Assembly (NCBI RefSeq): GCF_001038485.1
Contig: NZ_LDUE01000048.1
Coordinates: 62,001 to 126,000, forward strand
Direction of reading: 5' to 3'
DNA length: 64,000 bases
Source: Ornithinibacillus californiensis
Lineage (GTDB): Bacteria; Bacillota; Bacilli; Bacillales; Amphibacillaceae
How positions within the stretch are numbered: position 1 is the first letter of the stretch; each line of letters begins with the position of its first letter. Positions 8,941 through 18,467 of this stretch are shown piece by piece. The notes under the pieces are model-generated. The model was given only the letters and a program-made list of their open reading frames with translations, made no database searches and had not been told where the DNA came from. Both the position numbers and the translations under genes were made by a program.

Positions 8941-9384
8941 CTAATTTTTGTGACTAAGATATTGATGGATCGATAGTTCATTCATATATGAATTTTCTGC
9001 TTTTCTTTCTATAGATGCTACCTCTTTTTTTCGAAACTCTATTATCTTCTCATACTTTTTTGTTTCAACATGAGCCTCTGACAACTTGAGTTGTTTCGAT
9101 TCCATGTTAGACCTTGCTTGTTGAACTTGTACTTGGAGGTCGTTTATTTTTTTAATTAGCGTTTCAATGTAAGCTAACTGATTTTGGATATAATCAATAT
9201 TCATACTTGAAGTCAATGCTTCTTCGTAAGCTACTTCAGCGGCTTCCTTTTTTTGTAGTAATTGTAGAAGTCTAGTTCCAACATCTTCAAATACATCAAC
9301 TGACTCCCGATAAGCTAGCTGCGCATCCTTTTTCTCTTTTTCTCTTATATCAAGTATTTTGTTTAAGGTTTGAGTTCCTGCCAT
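8941..9384 (-). CDS. fliJ: Flagellar export chaperone FliJ
   Basis: FliJ is the small coiled-coil protein that links the FliI ATPase to the export gate. The product (about 147 residues) is almost entirely heptad-rich helix with many Lys, Glu and Gln, as in FliJ (LNKILDIREKEKKDAQLAYR near the N-terminus). The ATG ending at 9384 follows GGAGGT by eight bases; the in-frame TTG two codons earlier is less likely. It directly follows fliI. Confidence 0.92.
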   Translation of the reverse strand: MAGTQTLNKILDIREKEKKDAQLAYRESVDVFEDVGTRLLQLLQKKEAAEVAYEEALTSSMNIDYIQNQLAYIETLIKKINDLQVQVQQARSNMESKQLKLSEAHVETKKYEKIIEFRKKEVASIERKAENSYMNELSIHQYLSHKN

Positions 9385-9386
9385 GA

Positions 9387-10706
9387 TCAACTACCTCCAT
9401 TTAAAACCATTTTTAGGTTTTCAACCGTTTCTTCAAGCGTAAGCTTTTCATGAACATCTTGTTTGAGAAAGTTAACTAGCTTTGGATAATAAAGGATAGC
9501 TTTATCAATTTCATGGTCTGTTCCACGTTTATAAGCACCAATTTGAATCAAATCTTTATTTTCTTCATATTTGGCCATTAAAGTTCTTGCTCGAATGGCT
9601 AATTCCAAGTGTTCAGGTGATACGATTTGATTCATGACTCTACTAATTGACTTCAGAATATTGATTGCAGGGTAATGACCTTGTTCTGCAAGGTTACGAT
9701 CCATGACAAAATGGCCATCCAAAATTCCTCGTACAGTATCTGCAATCGGCTCATTCATATCGTCACCATCAACTAGTACTGTATAAAAAGCGGTAATAGA
9801 TCCATTTTTATTTGTACCAGTTCGTTCCAGAAGCTTCGGTAATATTGAGAACACGGAAGGGGTATACCCTTTTGTTGTCGGTGGTTCTCCTGTTGCAAGA
9901 CCAATTTCCCTTTGTGCCATTGCAACACGTGTTACAGAGTCCATCATAAGATTCACATTAAATCCTTGGTCCCGGAAGTATTCACTAATTGCTGTAGCAG
10001 TATACGCACCTTTGATTCTCATAAGTGCAGGTTGATCAGAAGTTGCTACGACTACAATTGACTTACTTAATCCCTCTTGACCTAGGTCTTTTTCAATGAA
10101 TTCACGAACCTCTCGGCCACGTTCCCCTATTAATGCGATGACATTGATGTCTGCTTTACTATTTCGTGCAATCATCCCTAGTAAAGTACTCTTTCCTACA
10201 CCACTACCTGCAAACAATCCAATTCTCTGCCCTCTTCCAACTGTAAGCGTCGAGTCAATTGCTTTAACACCAACTTGAATAGGTTCAGAAATAGTTGGTC
10301 GTGACATTGGATTAGGAGGAGATTGTTCTGTTAAGTAACTGGAAAGACCTTTTGGAAGCTCGGAGCCATCTAATGGCTTTCCTAGTGAATCAATTACGTT
10401 CCCGATGAGACTTCTACCGATTTTAACAGTTAATGGTTTCCCAGTGGATTCAACGAGACAGCCAGGACCAATTTCCGAAACTTCGTTGTAAGGCATTAAA
10501 ATGATTTTCTCATTATTAAAGCCTACCACCTCTGCTAGAACAGGCGTTTTCTGATTGTTTACCGCTGGATGTATATAGCAAACTTCTCCAATATTAGCTG
10601 CGGGTCCAACGGATTCTATCATGATTCCAATTACACGTTGAACCTTTCCATATCGTTTGTAGACATCAGCTTCTTCAATTGCCTTTATATAGTTAGATAG
10701 ATTCAT
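9387..10706 (-). CDS. fliI: Flagellum-specific ATPase FliI
   Basis: FliI energizes loading of flagellar export substrates and resembles the F1 beta subunit. The 439-residue protein has the Walker A motif GSGVGKST at residues 167-174, a Walker B-like NLMMDSVTRVAMAQREIGLA segment around 252-271, and the family stretch GEPPTTKGYTPSVFSILPKL. Length is normal. It overlaps fliH by 4 bases (ATGA type) and is followed by fliJ, forming the FliH-FliI-FliJ module. Confidence 0.97.
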   Translation of the reverse strand: MNLSNYIKAIEEADVYKRYGKVQRVIGIMIESVGPAANIGEVCYIHPAVNNQKTPVLAEVVGFNNEKIILMPYNEVSEIGPGCLVESTGKPLTVKIGRSLIGNVIDSLGKPLDGSELPKGLSSYLTEQSPPNPMSRPTISEPIQVGVKAIDSTLTVGRGQRIGLFAGSGVGKSTLLGMIARNSKADINVIALIGERGREVREFIEKDLGQEGLSKSIVVVATSDQPALMRIKGAYTATAISEYFRDQGFNVNLMMDSVTRVAMAQREIGLATGEPPTTKGYTPSVFSILPKLLERTGTNKNGSITAFYTVLVDGDDMNEPIADTVRGILDGHFVMDRNLAEQGHYPAINILKSISRVMNQIVSPEHLELAIRARTLMAKYEENKDLIQIGAYKRGTDHEIDKAILYYPKLVNFLKQDVHEKLTLEETVENLKMVLNGGS

Positions 10707-11443
10707 TCTTTTTGCTCCATTACAATTTCATATAAGACTTGTTGAATATTAAGTAATTGTGTATCGATACTTGCATCTATTTTTCCAAATGGATGTTCAA
10801 TTACACAGCTGCCATATTCTAATCTTTCATTCAAGTAAATGGAAAGGGTTGCCTTGGAATCTAGTATTCTATCCAACTCGTTCTTCTGTGCGAGAACATA
10901 TTCGTAATGATCCGGATGTAGATAGATAGAAATTTCACGTTGGTCCTTTATCGCAGAGATAGCATCTTTGACAATCGGTAAAAAGCTTTCAGAGTTTTGT
11001 TCTAGCTCGTGCTTTAAAATCTTTTCTGCTACATGAACCGCAAGAAGTAAAATAGTCTCTTCACTTTTTTCAAGTGTCAACTCATAGTCTTTCTTAGCAG
11101 CCTGGATAATGGAATTAGCCTGAACAATAAGGTGTTGAAACTGTTGCTTACTTTCTATTTCACCATGCTCGAAACCGGCCTGATAACCTTGTTTTTTTGT
11201 TTCTTCTATTAGGTTAATCTTCTCTTGCTCCCAAGTTTCTTTTGCTTGTATTATTTGATTTTCTGTGTCCGTTATAAGGGATGCCTGTTGTTGTTTTAAC
11301 GATTCAATGTTTTCTTGAATAGATTGTAATTTTGCCAACTCATTCTGTATTTGGTCTTCGTATCCTGCAGGTTCCTCTATTATAGGCCTGTGGATTTGTT
11401 TGATTTGGATTAACTTCTTCACTTCAGGTTGGGTATTAGACAA
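10703..11443 (-). CDS. fliH: Flagellar assembly protein FliH
   Basis: FliH binds FliI and regulates the export ATPase. The protein has an extended Gln/Glu-rich helical N-terminal half (IQNELAKLQSIQENIESLKQ and on) and the conserved C-terminal FliH domain (LLAVHVAEKILKHELEQN, then ISIYLHPDHYEYVL, and GSCVIEHPFGKIDASIDTQL). I place the start at a TTG ending at 11443, behind GGAGGAG inside the end of fliG, which gives 246 residues; the frame remains open upstream, so the start is not certain. Confidence 0.88.
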   Translation of the reverse strand: MSNTQPEVKKLIQIKQIHRPIIEEPAGYEDQIQNELAKLQSIQENIESLKQQQASLITDTENQIIQAKETWEQEKINLIEETKKQGYQAGFEHGEIESKQQFQHLIVQANSIIQAAKKDYELTLEKSEETILLLAVHVAEKILKHELEQNSESFLPIVKDAISAIKDQREISIYLHPDHYEYVLAQKNELDRILDSKATLSIYLNERLEYGSCVIEHPFGKIDASIDTQLLNIQQVLYEIVMEQKE

Positions 11444-12449
11444 TGATATCGTCTCCTCCACCACGAGCAATTACAATTTCCCCAATATCTTCTAATCGTC
11501 TTATAATGGCAACAATTCGAGTTTGAGCTTCTTCAACATCCCTGAGTCGTACAGGACCCATATATTCCATTTCTTCCTTAAAGGTTTCTGCCATACGCTG
11601 TGACATATTTTTAAACACAATCTCTTTCACTTCGTCACTAGCCACTTTAAGTGCTAAACGCAGATCTTCATTTTCGACTTCTCGGATAACACGTTGAATC
11701 GCGCGGTTATCAAGAATAACAATATCTTCAAAGACAAACATACGCTTCTTGATCTCATCTGCAAGCTCTGGGTCTTGGATTTCAAGGGCATCCAATATTG
11801 TTCTTTCCGTACTACGATCAACACCGTTTAACACTTCAACAACTGTCTGAATTCCCCCTGTTTGCGTGTAATCCTCTGTGAACGATGAAGAAATATTTCG
11901 CTCGAGTACTTCCTCTACCTGGCTGATGATCTCAGGCGAGGTTGAATCCATTGTTGCAATACGCTTAGCGATGTCTGCCTGCATCTCTTGTGGAAGGGCA
12001 GATAGTATCTGCCCTGCTTGCTCAGGGTCTAAATATGATAATACTAGTGCTATCGTTTGTGGATGCTCATTTTGAATAAAATTCAGCACCTGCTGTGGAT
12101 CTGCTTTTCTAGCAAAATCAAATGGTCTCACCTGTAATGATGAAGTTAATCGATTAATTATATTACTTGCTTCCTGTTCACCAAAAGCTTTTTCAAGAAC
12201 TGACTTAGCATAGCCGATACCACCTTGTGAAATGAAGTCTTGAGCAAGCGCAATTTGGTGAAACTGTTCGATGACTTCCTCTTTCATACTTGCATCCACT
12301 TTTTTCACTGAAGATATTTCTAGGCTTAGCTTCTCGATTTCTTCTTCTGTTAGGTGTTTATAAACTTGTGCTGAAACATCTGGTCCCAGAGAGATTAAGA
12401 GAATTGCAGCTTTTTGTTTTCCTGTTAATTGAGTTTGTTGTCGTGCCAT
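11436..12449 (-). CDS. fliG: Flagellar motor switch protein FliG
   Basis: FliG is the rotor protein that contacts the stators and attaches the C-ring to FliF. The 337-residue protein begins with the GKQKAAILLISLGPDVSAQV segment and has the middle-domain EHPQT motif (FIQNEHPQTIALVLSYLDPE) and the C-terminal torque helix (ILDNRAIQRVIREVENEDLR), where the charged residues are preserved. Length is normal. Its ribosome site (AGGTTAGGA) and ATG follow fliF at once. Confidence 0.97.
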   Translation of the reverse strand: MARQQTQLTGKQKAAILLISLGPDVSAQVYKHLTEEEIEKLSLEISSVKKVDASMKEEVIEQFHQIALAQDFISQGGIGYAKSVLEKAFGEQEASNIINRLTSSLQVRPFDFARKADPQQVLNFIQNEHPQTIALVLSYLDPEQAGQILSALPQEMQADIAKRIATMDSTSPEIISQVEEVLERNISSSFTEDYTQTGGIQTVVEVLNGVDRSTERTILDALEIQDPELADEIKKRMFVFEDIVILDNRAIQRVIREVENEDLRLALKVASDEVKEIVFKNMSQRMAETFKEEMEYMGPVRLRDVEEAQTRIVAIIRRLEDIGEIVIARGGGDDIIV

Positions 12450-12461
12450 TTTCCTAACCTC

Positions 12462-14036
12462 CTAGTCTTCCCCGATCCAGCTACGAAGTAACTTCGCAAA
12501 TTCCTCAGGTTTATCACTTGCCATTTTCTCTAATTGTTTTCTACGCTGAATGGACTCCGTCTCTTCCTTCACTGGTATATCAGGGACAGAATCAATCGAT
12601 TCGGCAGTAAATGCTTCTTCGCGAACTTCTTCTGTACTTACTTTTGATTTTCGTGTTAGCAATAAAATCAATAAGATAACTATGATTAGCAACAACACCC
12701 CACCAACAATGTACATCCATGGAGGGATATTAAACCCTGGATCTTGTGGTACAGTATTCGTTGCGCTAAATTCTTGGAAGATGATAGATGTTTTCTCATC
12801 TGGAATTACATCACCATATTGCCCATCAATTGAAGTCGTAATAATTGAGTTTAATATAGAAGTAATACCTTCTTCTACTTGTAACTGATTCGTAATATCC
12901 TTATTGTCAACGGCTACTTGAATTCCCAAATCGCGAACTTTGTAAGGACTTTCTACAATCTCTTTGTGAATACGATTAAATTCATTGTTAACTGTTTCTT
13001 TAATATACTCATATTCACCATCATCATTATTGTCAGCACCTTCATAACCAGGAATATCACCGTCTCCAGTACCTATTTCTCCTCCAACTTGACCAGCACC
13101 GGCTCCAGTATACGTTTCACGGATTGTCTCCACACTTATAGGTAAACCTTCCATATTCTCAGGATCTGCTGGTTCAACAATTTCTTCGAGACGATTCTCT
13201 TGCGTGAAGTCAATATCAGCTGTAACAGATACAATAACATTATCTAATCCGACCATCGTACCTAGCATTTGCTGTAGTCTACGTTGTATATCTCTTTCTA
13301 TATCCTTTTTAACAGTTTGCTGGTACGTATAGGTGTTTTCAAATCCACCCGTATTCTGGTTATTTAAGTCATAGTACTCGGAGTATTGATTCATTAGTGT
13401 AATATTCTCTGGTTCAAGATTAGGAACCGCTTTTGAAACTAATTGGTATAACGCATTTATTTGATTACCTTCAAAGCGATGTCCAGGTGCCGTTTCAATA
13501 ACTATAGAAGCGCTAGTAGGCTGAGTAGCCTCATTAACAAAAATCGGCTCCTTTGGCATGTTAATCATCACGGTGGCATTATTTATTCCTTGAATACTCT
13601 TGATTAAATTTGCTAGTTCCGTTTGCATTGCATCCAAGTGCATTACATTAAATTCATTGTCCGTAATTCCCCAAGAAGTATTTTCACTAAAGAACGAGTA
13701 ATCGATATTTCCACTGTTCGGAATCCCTAAACCAGCCAAATCCACTAATAAATTATCAGCTTGTTCTTTAGGGACCAAAATAGTCTTTCCCCCATCCTCA
13801 AGTTGGTATGGGATACCTCTTGCATCTAGTTCTGTTTTTATTTGTCCAACTTCTTGTAAGGATAAATTATTGTATAATGGCACGTTATCCGATTTCGTCG
13901 CAAATAATGAAATAACTGCAATTAAAGCTATAACAGCGAGCGAAGAACCTATTATCAATCCTTTTTGACCTTTTGTTCTACTAGACCAAAAGGTTTTTGC
14001 CGTTTCATTAAATTTCATTATTTTTTCGTTGTTCAT
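12462..14036 (-). CDS. fliF: Flagellar MS-ring protein FliF
   Basis: FliF forms the membrane MS-ring on which the motor and export gate are built. It has an N-terminal membrane helix (about 26-46, IIGSSLAVIALIAVISLF), ring-building domains with YNNLSLQEVGQIKTELDARG and SVQ-like ATVMINMPKEPIF, a Gly/Asp-rich insert (about 295-340), a second membrane helix (about 438-460) and a C-terminal FliG-binding tail ending LRSWIGED. I use the ATG ending at 14036, close behind GGGGGAG; an upstream in-frame TTG would place that ribosome site inside the gene. Confidence 0.96.
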   Translation of the reverse strand: MNNEKIMKFNETAKTFWSSRTKGQKGLIIGSSLAVIALIAVISLFATKSDNVPLYNNLSLQEVGQIKTELDARGIPYQLEDGGKTILVPKEQADNLLVDLAGLGIPNSGNIDYSFFSENTSWGITDNEFNVMHLDAMQTELANLIKSIQGINNATVMINMPKEPIFVNEATQPTSASIVIETAPGHRFEGNQINALYQLVSKAVPNLEPENITLMNQYSEYYDLNNQNTGGFENTYTYQQTVKKDIERDIQRRLQQMLGTMVGLDNVIVSVTADIDFTQENRLEEIVEPADPENMEGLPISVETIRETYTGAGAGQVGGEIGTGDGDIPGYEGADNNDDGEYEYIKETVNNEFNRIHKEIVESPYKVRDLGIQVAVDNKDITNQLQVEEGITSILNSIITTSIDGQYGDVIPDEKTSIIFQEFSATNTVPQDPGFNIPPWMYIVGGVLLLIIVILLILLLTRKSKVSTEEVREEAFTAESIDSVPDIPVKEETESIQRRKQLEKMASDKPEEFAKLLRSWIGED

Positions 14037-14156
14037 GCACTCCCCCGCCAAATCAAAAACAAAATTAATAGCCTAATTTAATAAAAACATTGGTATTAAT
14101 TATTAATTTTGTCTTAATTCTTTTTAAAAGCTACCGATATAAAGAATAGAAGTACT

Positions 14157-14459
14157 TTAGACTTGCATTCTCATAATCTCGTTATAAGCATCGATAGCCT
14201 TCCGTTGCACTTCAACAGTAGCTTGTAGTGTAATACTAGCCTTTTGCGCTGTAATCATGACATCATGCAAGTCATCAATTTTCCCCATTGCAAGGGCCTC
14301 TGTTTTTTTATCTGACATTACTTGTAGATCATTTACATTATTGATTGCGTTCTTTAACATATTGGCAAAGTTTGCCTGAGCTTTTCCAGGTGCAATTGTT
14401 TTACTAGTGTTAGCAATATTTGCTATTGGACTAGTTATATTATTGATAGGTAAATTCAT
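14157..14459 (-). CDS. fliE: Flagellar hook-basal body protein FliE
   Basis: FliE joins the MS-ring to the rod. The 100-residue product has the FliE core: FANMLKNAINNVNDLQVMSD, LAMGKIDDLHDVMITAQKAS and the C-terminal VQRKAIDAYNEIMRMQV. Length and position between flgC and fliF are as expected. A 120-base AT-rich gap separates it from fliF. Confidence 0.96.
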   Translation of the reverse strand: MNLPINNITSPIANIANTSKTIAPGKAQANFANMLKNAINNVNDLQVMSDKKTEALAMGKIDDLHDVMITAQKASITLQATVEVQRKAIDAYNEIMRMQV

Positions 14460-14471
14460 CGTCTATTCTCC

Positions 14472-14927
14472 TTATTTACCAATTTCTAAAGCTTTCATTA
14501 ACATACTTTTACTAGCATTCAGTGCAGTAATGTTCGCTTCGTACGAGCGTGTTGCGCTCATTAAATCAACCATTTCCTTTAATGGGTCTACGTTAGGCAT
14601 TTGTACATATCCAGCCTCGTTAGCATCCGGATGTGATGGGTTATATACCAATTTAAAAGGTTCTTCATCTTCAACAATCCCGGTAACCTTCACTCCGCTC
14701 GCCGGATTGGCACTAGAGTTAGTTGCCTTATGTAAAAAGGAACGAAAGCTCTTATCAGCAGGCTCTATTTCCACCATTTTTCTCCGATAAGGTTCAACTT
14801 CACCATTTTCATTGATTGTTGCACGTGTTGTATTTGCATTTGCTATATTAGACGAGATGACATCCATTCTTAATCGTTGAGCTGTTAGTGCACTTGCACT
14901 TGCGTTAAATGCATTAAAGATAGACAT
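14472..14927 (-). CDS. flgC: Flagellar basal-body rod protein FlgC
   Basis: FlgC is a proximal rod subunit. The 151-residue protein begins MSIFNAFNASASALTAQRLR followed by the rod-family motif SSNIANANTTR, and ends with PLKEMVDLMSATRSYEANIT, the conserved C-terminal helix of rod proteins. The central NVDP motif (VQMPNVDPLKEMVDL) is typical of FlgC. It is directly between flgB and fliE. Confidence 0.96.
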   Translation of the reverse strand: MSIFNAFNASASALTAQRLRMDVISSNIANANTTRATINENGEVEPYRRKMVEIEPADKSFRSFLHKATNSSANPASGVKVTGIVEDEEPFKLVYNPSHPDANEAGYVQMPNVDPLKEMVDLMSATRSYEANITALNASKSMLMKALEIGK

Positions 14928-14929
14928 GA

Positions 14930-15325
14930 CTACCTACCTCCCCTGATTACAGTTTGTAAACTATTAAACTTACCATTTATACGATCTACTAAACTTTGAT
15001 AATAGATTTGATTTTGCGCTAATTCAGCCATTTCTTTATCAATATCTACATTATTTCCATTATGATTGTAAGTGGTGTTGTTCCGTTGGATTATTTCATA
15101 GGATAACCTTTGATCTTGTCCAAACGGTAGATGTCTGGGGTGTGTTCGCTTTGCAGTAATAGAACTTGCTATTTCTTGTTGGAGCAAATCTTTAAAAACA
15201 ACATCTTTCGCTTTATAATTAGGAGTGTCTACATTAGAGATATTGGAAGCAATTGTTTGATTCTTAACAGAAGCATAGTTAAGTGATTGCTGTAAGGTAT
15301 TAATTGTTCCACTAAATAGGTCCAT
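14930..15325 (-). CDS. flgB: Flagellar basal-body rod protein FlgB
   Basis: FlgB is a proximal rod subunit and the first gene of the flagellar operon. The protein (131 residues from the second of two adjacent ATGs) has the rod motif NISNVDTPNYKAKDVVFKDL (about 27-46) and the segment NNVDIDKEMAELAQNQIYYQ. AAGGAGG lies seven bases before the ATG ending at 15325 but only four before the one ending at 15328, so I favour the second. Confidence 0.95.
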   Translation of the reverse strand: MDLFSGTINTLQQSLNYASVKNQTIASNISNVDTPNYKAKDVVFKDLLQQEIASSITAKRTHPRHLPFGQDQRLSYEIIQRNNTTYNHNGNNVDIDKEMAELAQNQIYYQSLVDRINGKFNSLQTVIRGGR

Positions 15326-15637
15326 CATTCAACCTCCTTATATACATCTACATTTTTTGAAAAAACGGTCATAAATAAACAGTTCTATACGAATATTGTA
15401 ATTTATATCTAGTATAAAGTCTATCAAAATTCGACAGTTTTCTAATATCGAGGGCAAAACAGGAGCATGATACTAGGTATATTTTACTATTAATATGACA
15501 TTTCACCTTAAATAATGTAAAACACTGTCATTTTATTGACATAATATTGTAGAAGAATGTAATACAAACGGCATAAATCATTATTTCATAGTACTTATAT
15601 ACTATTTTTGTGAATATTTATTAAGTATTGACAAATA
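15326..15637. other. Noncoding leader of the flagellar operon
   Basis: About 310 AT-rich bases separate the codY terminator from flgB and must hold the flagellar operon promoter if one exists here. Reading the minus strand I see only weak SigA-like candidates: TTTACA-18 bases-CATATT with a TG extension (about 15488-15518) and a TTGATA/TATAAA pair with poor spacing (about 15384-15425). No convincing SigD site (TAAA-N15-GCCGATAT) was seen. No gene or repeat is evident. Confidence 0.5.
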
Positions 15638-15638
15638 A

Positions 15639-15678
15639 AAAAAGGAATTCACAGGCAATTGCCTGTGAATTCCTTTTT
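15639..15678 (-). terminator. Terminator after codY (40-bp perfect palindrome)
   Basis: A perfect 40-base palindrome centred on GGCAATTGCC starts three bases past the codY stop, followed on the minus strand by a run of seven T (15643-15637). It is a strong intrinsic terminator and, being flanked by A/T runs on both sides, could work in both directions. It separates the xerC-hslVU-codY transcript from the flagellar operon. Confidence 0.93.
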
Positions 15679-15680
15679 AT

Positions 15681-16460
15681 TTATCTAGAGCGTAGTTTTT
15701 CTAATTCTACTAAGAACTTGTCATTTAGTACTTTAATGTAAGTTCCTTTCATACCTAATGAACGTGACTCAATAACTCCAGCACTTTCTAATTTTCTTAA
15801 TGCATTAACGATAACTGATCTTGTTATACCTACTCGGTCAGCAATTTTACTTGCAACCAGTAGACCTTCATGACCATTTAATTCTTCAAAAATATGGTCA
15901 ATTGCTTCTAATTCACTGTAGGATAGAGAGCTAATAGCCATTTGAACTACAGCTTTACTTCTTGCTTCCATTTCAATTTCTTCTGTTTTCTCATGTAGAA
16001 TCTCCATACCAACTACAGTAGCTCCGTATTCACCAAGTAATAAATCATCATTGTTAAATGGTTCTTTTAATCTTCCGATGATTAATGTTCCTAGGCGTTC
16101 TCCTCCACCAATAATTGGCACGATTGTTGTTAATCCTTCTTTAAATAATTCCTTGTTTTCTACTGGAAATACGGTGTACTGACTATTAATATCCAAGTTA
16201 GCTGTTGTTTCATGGATGTGGAATAGCCCTTCTGTATATTCCTCTGGAAATTGTCTTTCTTCTAGCATTGATTTCATACGCTCGTTTTCAATTTCTTGGT
16301 TAATTGCATAGCCTAGTAGTTTTCCTCGTCTACTAAGAATGAACACATTCCCTTTAATTACTTCTGTTAAAGAAGTTGCCATATCGTTGAAGTTAACTGA
16401 TTTCCCTGTAGCTTTTTGCAACATTGAGTTGATTTTTCGTGCGCGATCTAATAGTTCCAT
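15681..16460 (-). CDS. codY: GTP- and branched-chain amino acid-sensing repressor CodY
   Basis: CodY represses genes for amino acid supply, motility and other stationary-phase functions when GTP and branched-chain amino acids are plentiful. The 259-residue protein has an N-terminal GAF-type domain and a C-terminal winged helix with the invariant helix-turn-helix ([20 protein letters not shown], about 203-222). The ATG ending at 16460 gives the usual CodY length; an in-frame TTG six codons upstream would absorb the GGAGGA ribosome site. It is last in the xerC-hslV-hslU-codY operon. Confidence 0.97.
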   Translation of the reverse strand: MELLDRARKINSMLQKATGKSVNFNDMATSLTEVIKGNVFILSRRGKLLGYAINQEIENERMKSMLEERQFPEEYTEGLFHIHETTANLDINSQYTVFPVENKELFKEGLTTIVPIIGGGERLGTLIIGRLKEPFNNDDLLLGEYGATVVGMEILHEKTEEIEMEARSKAVVQMAISSLSYSELEAIDHIFEELNGHEGLLVASKIADRVGITRSVIVNALRKLESAGVIESRSLGMKGTYIKVLNDKFLVELEKLRSR

Positions 16461-16488
16461 TTTCTTCAAATCCTCCAATAATAGTTTT

Positions 16489-17880
16489 TTATAATATAAA
16501 TTGACTTAAGTCTTTATTTTTCACAATAGTGCTAAGTTTCTGGTCGACGTACTCTGGAGTTATATCCACTCTATCCATCGACACATCAGGAGCTTCGAAT
16601 GACAAATCCTCTAGTAATTTTTCTAGTATTGTATGAAGCCTTCTTGCACCAATATTGTCAGTGTCTTGATTCACTTGATAAGCGATTTCTGCGATTCTAG
16701 TTACAGCTTTGTCTGTAAATACTACATTTATACCTTCCGTTTTCAATAAAGCTTGATACTGTTTTAATAAGGCATTAGAAGGTTCATTTAGTATTCGAAC
16801 AAAATCATCCACAGTAAGTTTCTCTAATTCAACCCGAATTGGAAATCTACCTTGTAACTCAGGGATTAAATCTGATGGTTTAGCCATATGAAATGCCCCT
16901 GCAGCTATGAATAGCATATGGTCCGTTTTAACTGGTCCATGTTTCGTTACAACAGTGGAACCCTCTACAATCGGAAGTATATCTCGTTGTACACCCTCAC
17001 GTGATACATTTGGTGAGTTATCCTGTTTTCCAGCTACTTTATCGATTTCATCAATAAAAATAATACCAGATTGTTCTGCTCTTGCTATTGCTTCTTGTGA
17101 AACTTCTTCCATATCGACTAGCTTCTGGGCTTCTTGCTGAATCAATACTTTTCTTGCTTCAGAAACTGCTAGCTTACGTTTCTTTTTCTTTTTTGGCATG
17201 AATTGCCCAAGAGCATCTTGCATATTCATACCCATTTGCTCCATGCCTGATCCTTGTAAAAGGTCAAACATAGATGGTGGAACCTCTTCAATTTCAATGG
17301 TGACAATATGGTCTTCCAGTTCCCCTAAAGCAAGTTGATGTGCTACTCTACTACGTTTACTCTTTATTTCTTCATCCTTCTCGCCGTCAACAGTATCATC
17401 TTGATTACTTTGAGCAGAAAAAAGCATTTCAAATGGATTAGAAATAGTGGATTGTTTTTTCACTTGAGGGACTAAAAGCTTTACAAGCTTCCTTTCTGCC
17501 TCCTCTTTTGCCTTACCCATGACTTCATTCATTTTTTCTTCCTTTACCATCCGTAAAGACATTTCAACTAAATCACGAACCATGGACTCGACATCTCTTC
17601 CCACATATCCTACTTCTGTAAACTTTGTAGCTTCAACCTTTACAAAAGGAGCACCAACTAATCTTGCTAACCTTCTAGCAATCTCAGTCTTCCCAACCCC
17701 TGTTGGACCTATCATCAAAATGTTTTTGGGTACGATCTCATCTTTTAGTTTTTCATCTAGAAGTGTTCTTCTGTACCTATTTCTTAAGGCGACTGCAACA
17801 GACTTTTTAGCACTTTGTTGTCCAATGATATAATTATCAAGTTGGTTCACGATCTGTCTCGGAGTATAACTCATCCCCAT
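16489..17880 (-). CDS. hslU: ATP-dependent protease ATPase subunit HslU (ClpY)
   Basis: HslU unfolds proteins and feeds them to HslV. The 463-residue AAA+ protein has Walker A GPTGVGKT (58-65), the pore motif GYVGRD (91-96), a central I-domain (about 110-240) with a Lys-rich stretch (230-236), Walker B IIFIDE (273-278) and the sensor-2 GARR motif. It ends in FIL, similar to the HslV-docking C-terminus of the family. It follows hslV by 17 bases. Confidence 0.97.
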   Translation of the reverse strand: MGMSYTPRQIVNQLDNYIIGQQSAKKSVAVALRNRYRRTLLDEKLKDEIVPKNILMIGPTGVGKTEIARRLARLVGAPFVKVEATKFTEVGYVGRDVESMVRDLVEMSLRMVKEEKMNEVMGKAKEEAERKLVKLLVPQVKKQSTISNPFEMLFSAQSNQDDTVDGEKDEEIKSKRSRVAHQLALGELEDHIVTIEIEEVPPSMFDLLQGSGMEQMGMNMQDALGQFMPKKKKKRKLAVSEARKVLIQQEAQKLVDMEEVSQEAIARAEQSGIIFIDEIDKVAGKQDNSPNVSREGVQRDILPIVEGSTVVTKHGPVKTDHMLFIAAGAFHMAKPSDLIPELQGRFPIRVELEKLTVDDFVRILNEPSNALLKQYQALLKTEGINVVFTDKAVTRIAEIAYQVNQDTDNIGARRLHTILEKLLEDLSFEAPDVSMDRVDITPEYVDQKLSTIVKNKDLSQFIL

Positions 17881-17897
17881 TGTGCTTGGCCCCCTCT

Positions 17898-18446
17898 TTA
17901 TTCAAGTACTTCCAACGTAATTTGGTCGTTCGTAAACACACAGATTTCACCAGCTATTTTCATAGCAGCTAGTGCAATTTCCTTCGCTGTTAGATGGTCT
18001 GAATAATTTACAAGTGCCCTTCCAGCACTCAAAGCAAAGTTGCCTCCTGAACCAATTGCTAAAATTCCATCATCAGGTTCAATCACTTCACCAGTACCAG
18101 AAACTAACAACATGCTCTCCTTATTCATTACTATCAGCATAGCTTCTAACTTCCGTAAGACTTTATCACTGCGCCACTCTTTAGCAAGCTCAACTGAAGC
18201 TCGTGTTAAATTCCCATTATACGCTTCGAGTTTACCTTCGAATTTTTCAAACAAAGTAAATGCGTCTGCTACAGAGCCTGCAAATCCTGCTAAAACTTGG
18301 CCATTGTACAATCTACGTACTTTTTTAGCTTTATGCTTCATAACAACTGAATTTCCAAGTGTCACTTGACCGTCACCACTCATCGCACATTGTCCGTTAT
18401 GCCTGACTGCAAATATCGTGGTTGCATGCATTTCTTGTGCCAACAT
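17898..18446 (-). CDS. hslV: ATP-dependent protease peptidase subunit HslV (ClpQ)
   Basis: HslV is the proteolytic chamber of the HslUV protease. The 182-residue product has the conserved ATTIFAV N-terminal strand, [26 protein letters not shown] and [14 protein letters not shown]. In B. subtilis ClpQ the mature N-terminus is a Ser; here the predicted start [10 protein letters not shown] (after AGGTGATGA) has Leu at position 2, so the nucleophile could be Thr-9 after processing or the N-terminus is formed differently. The gene lies between xerC and hslU. Confidence 0.95.
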   Translation of the reverse strand: MLAQEMHATTIFAVRHNGQCAMSGDGQVTLGNSVVMKHKAKKVRRLYNGQVLAGFAGSVADAFTLFEKFEGKLEAYNGNLTRASVELAKEWRSDKVLRKLEAMLIVMNKESMLLVSGTGEVIEPDDGILAIGSGGNFALSAGRALVNYSDHLTAKEIALAAMKIAGEICVFTNDQITLEVLE

Positions 18447-18467
18447 TCATCACCTCATCCGTAATTT

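Noticed and set aside
15421-15480. Possible CodY box before flgB (AGAAAAC and AATTTTG near each other on the minus strand)
   Set aside because: The half sites are in the wrong order and spacing for the AATTTTCWGAAAATT consensus.
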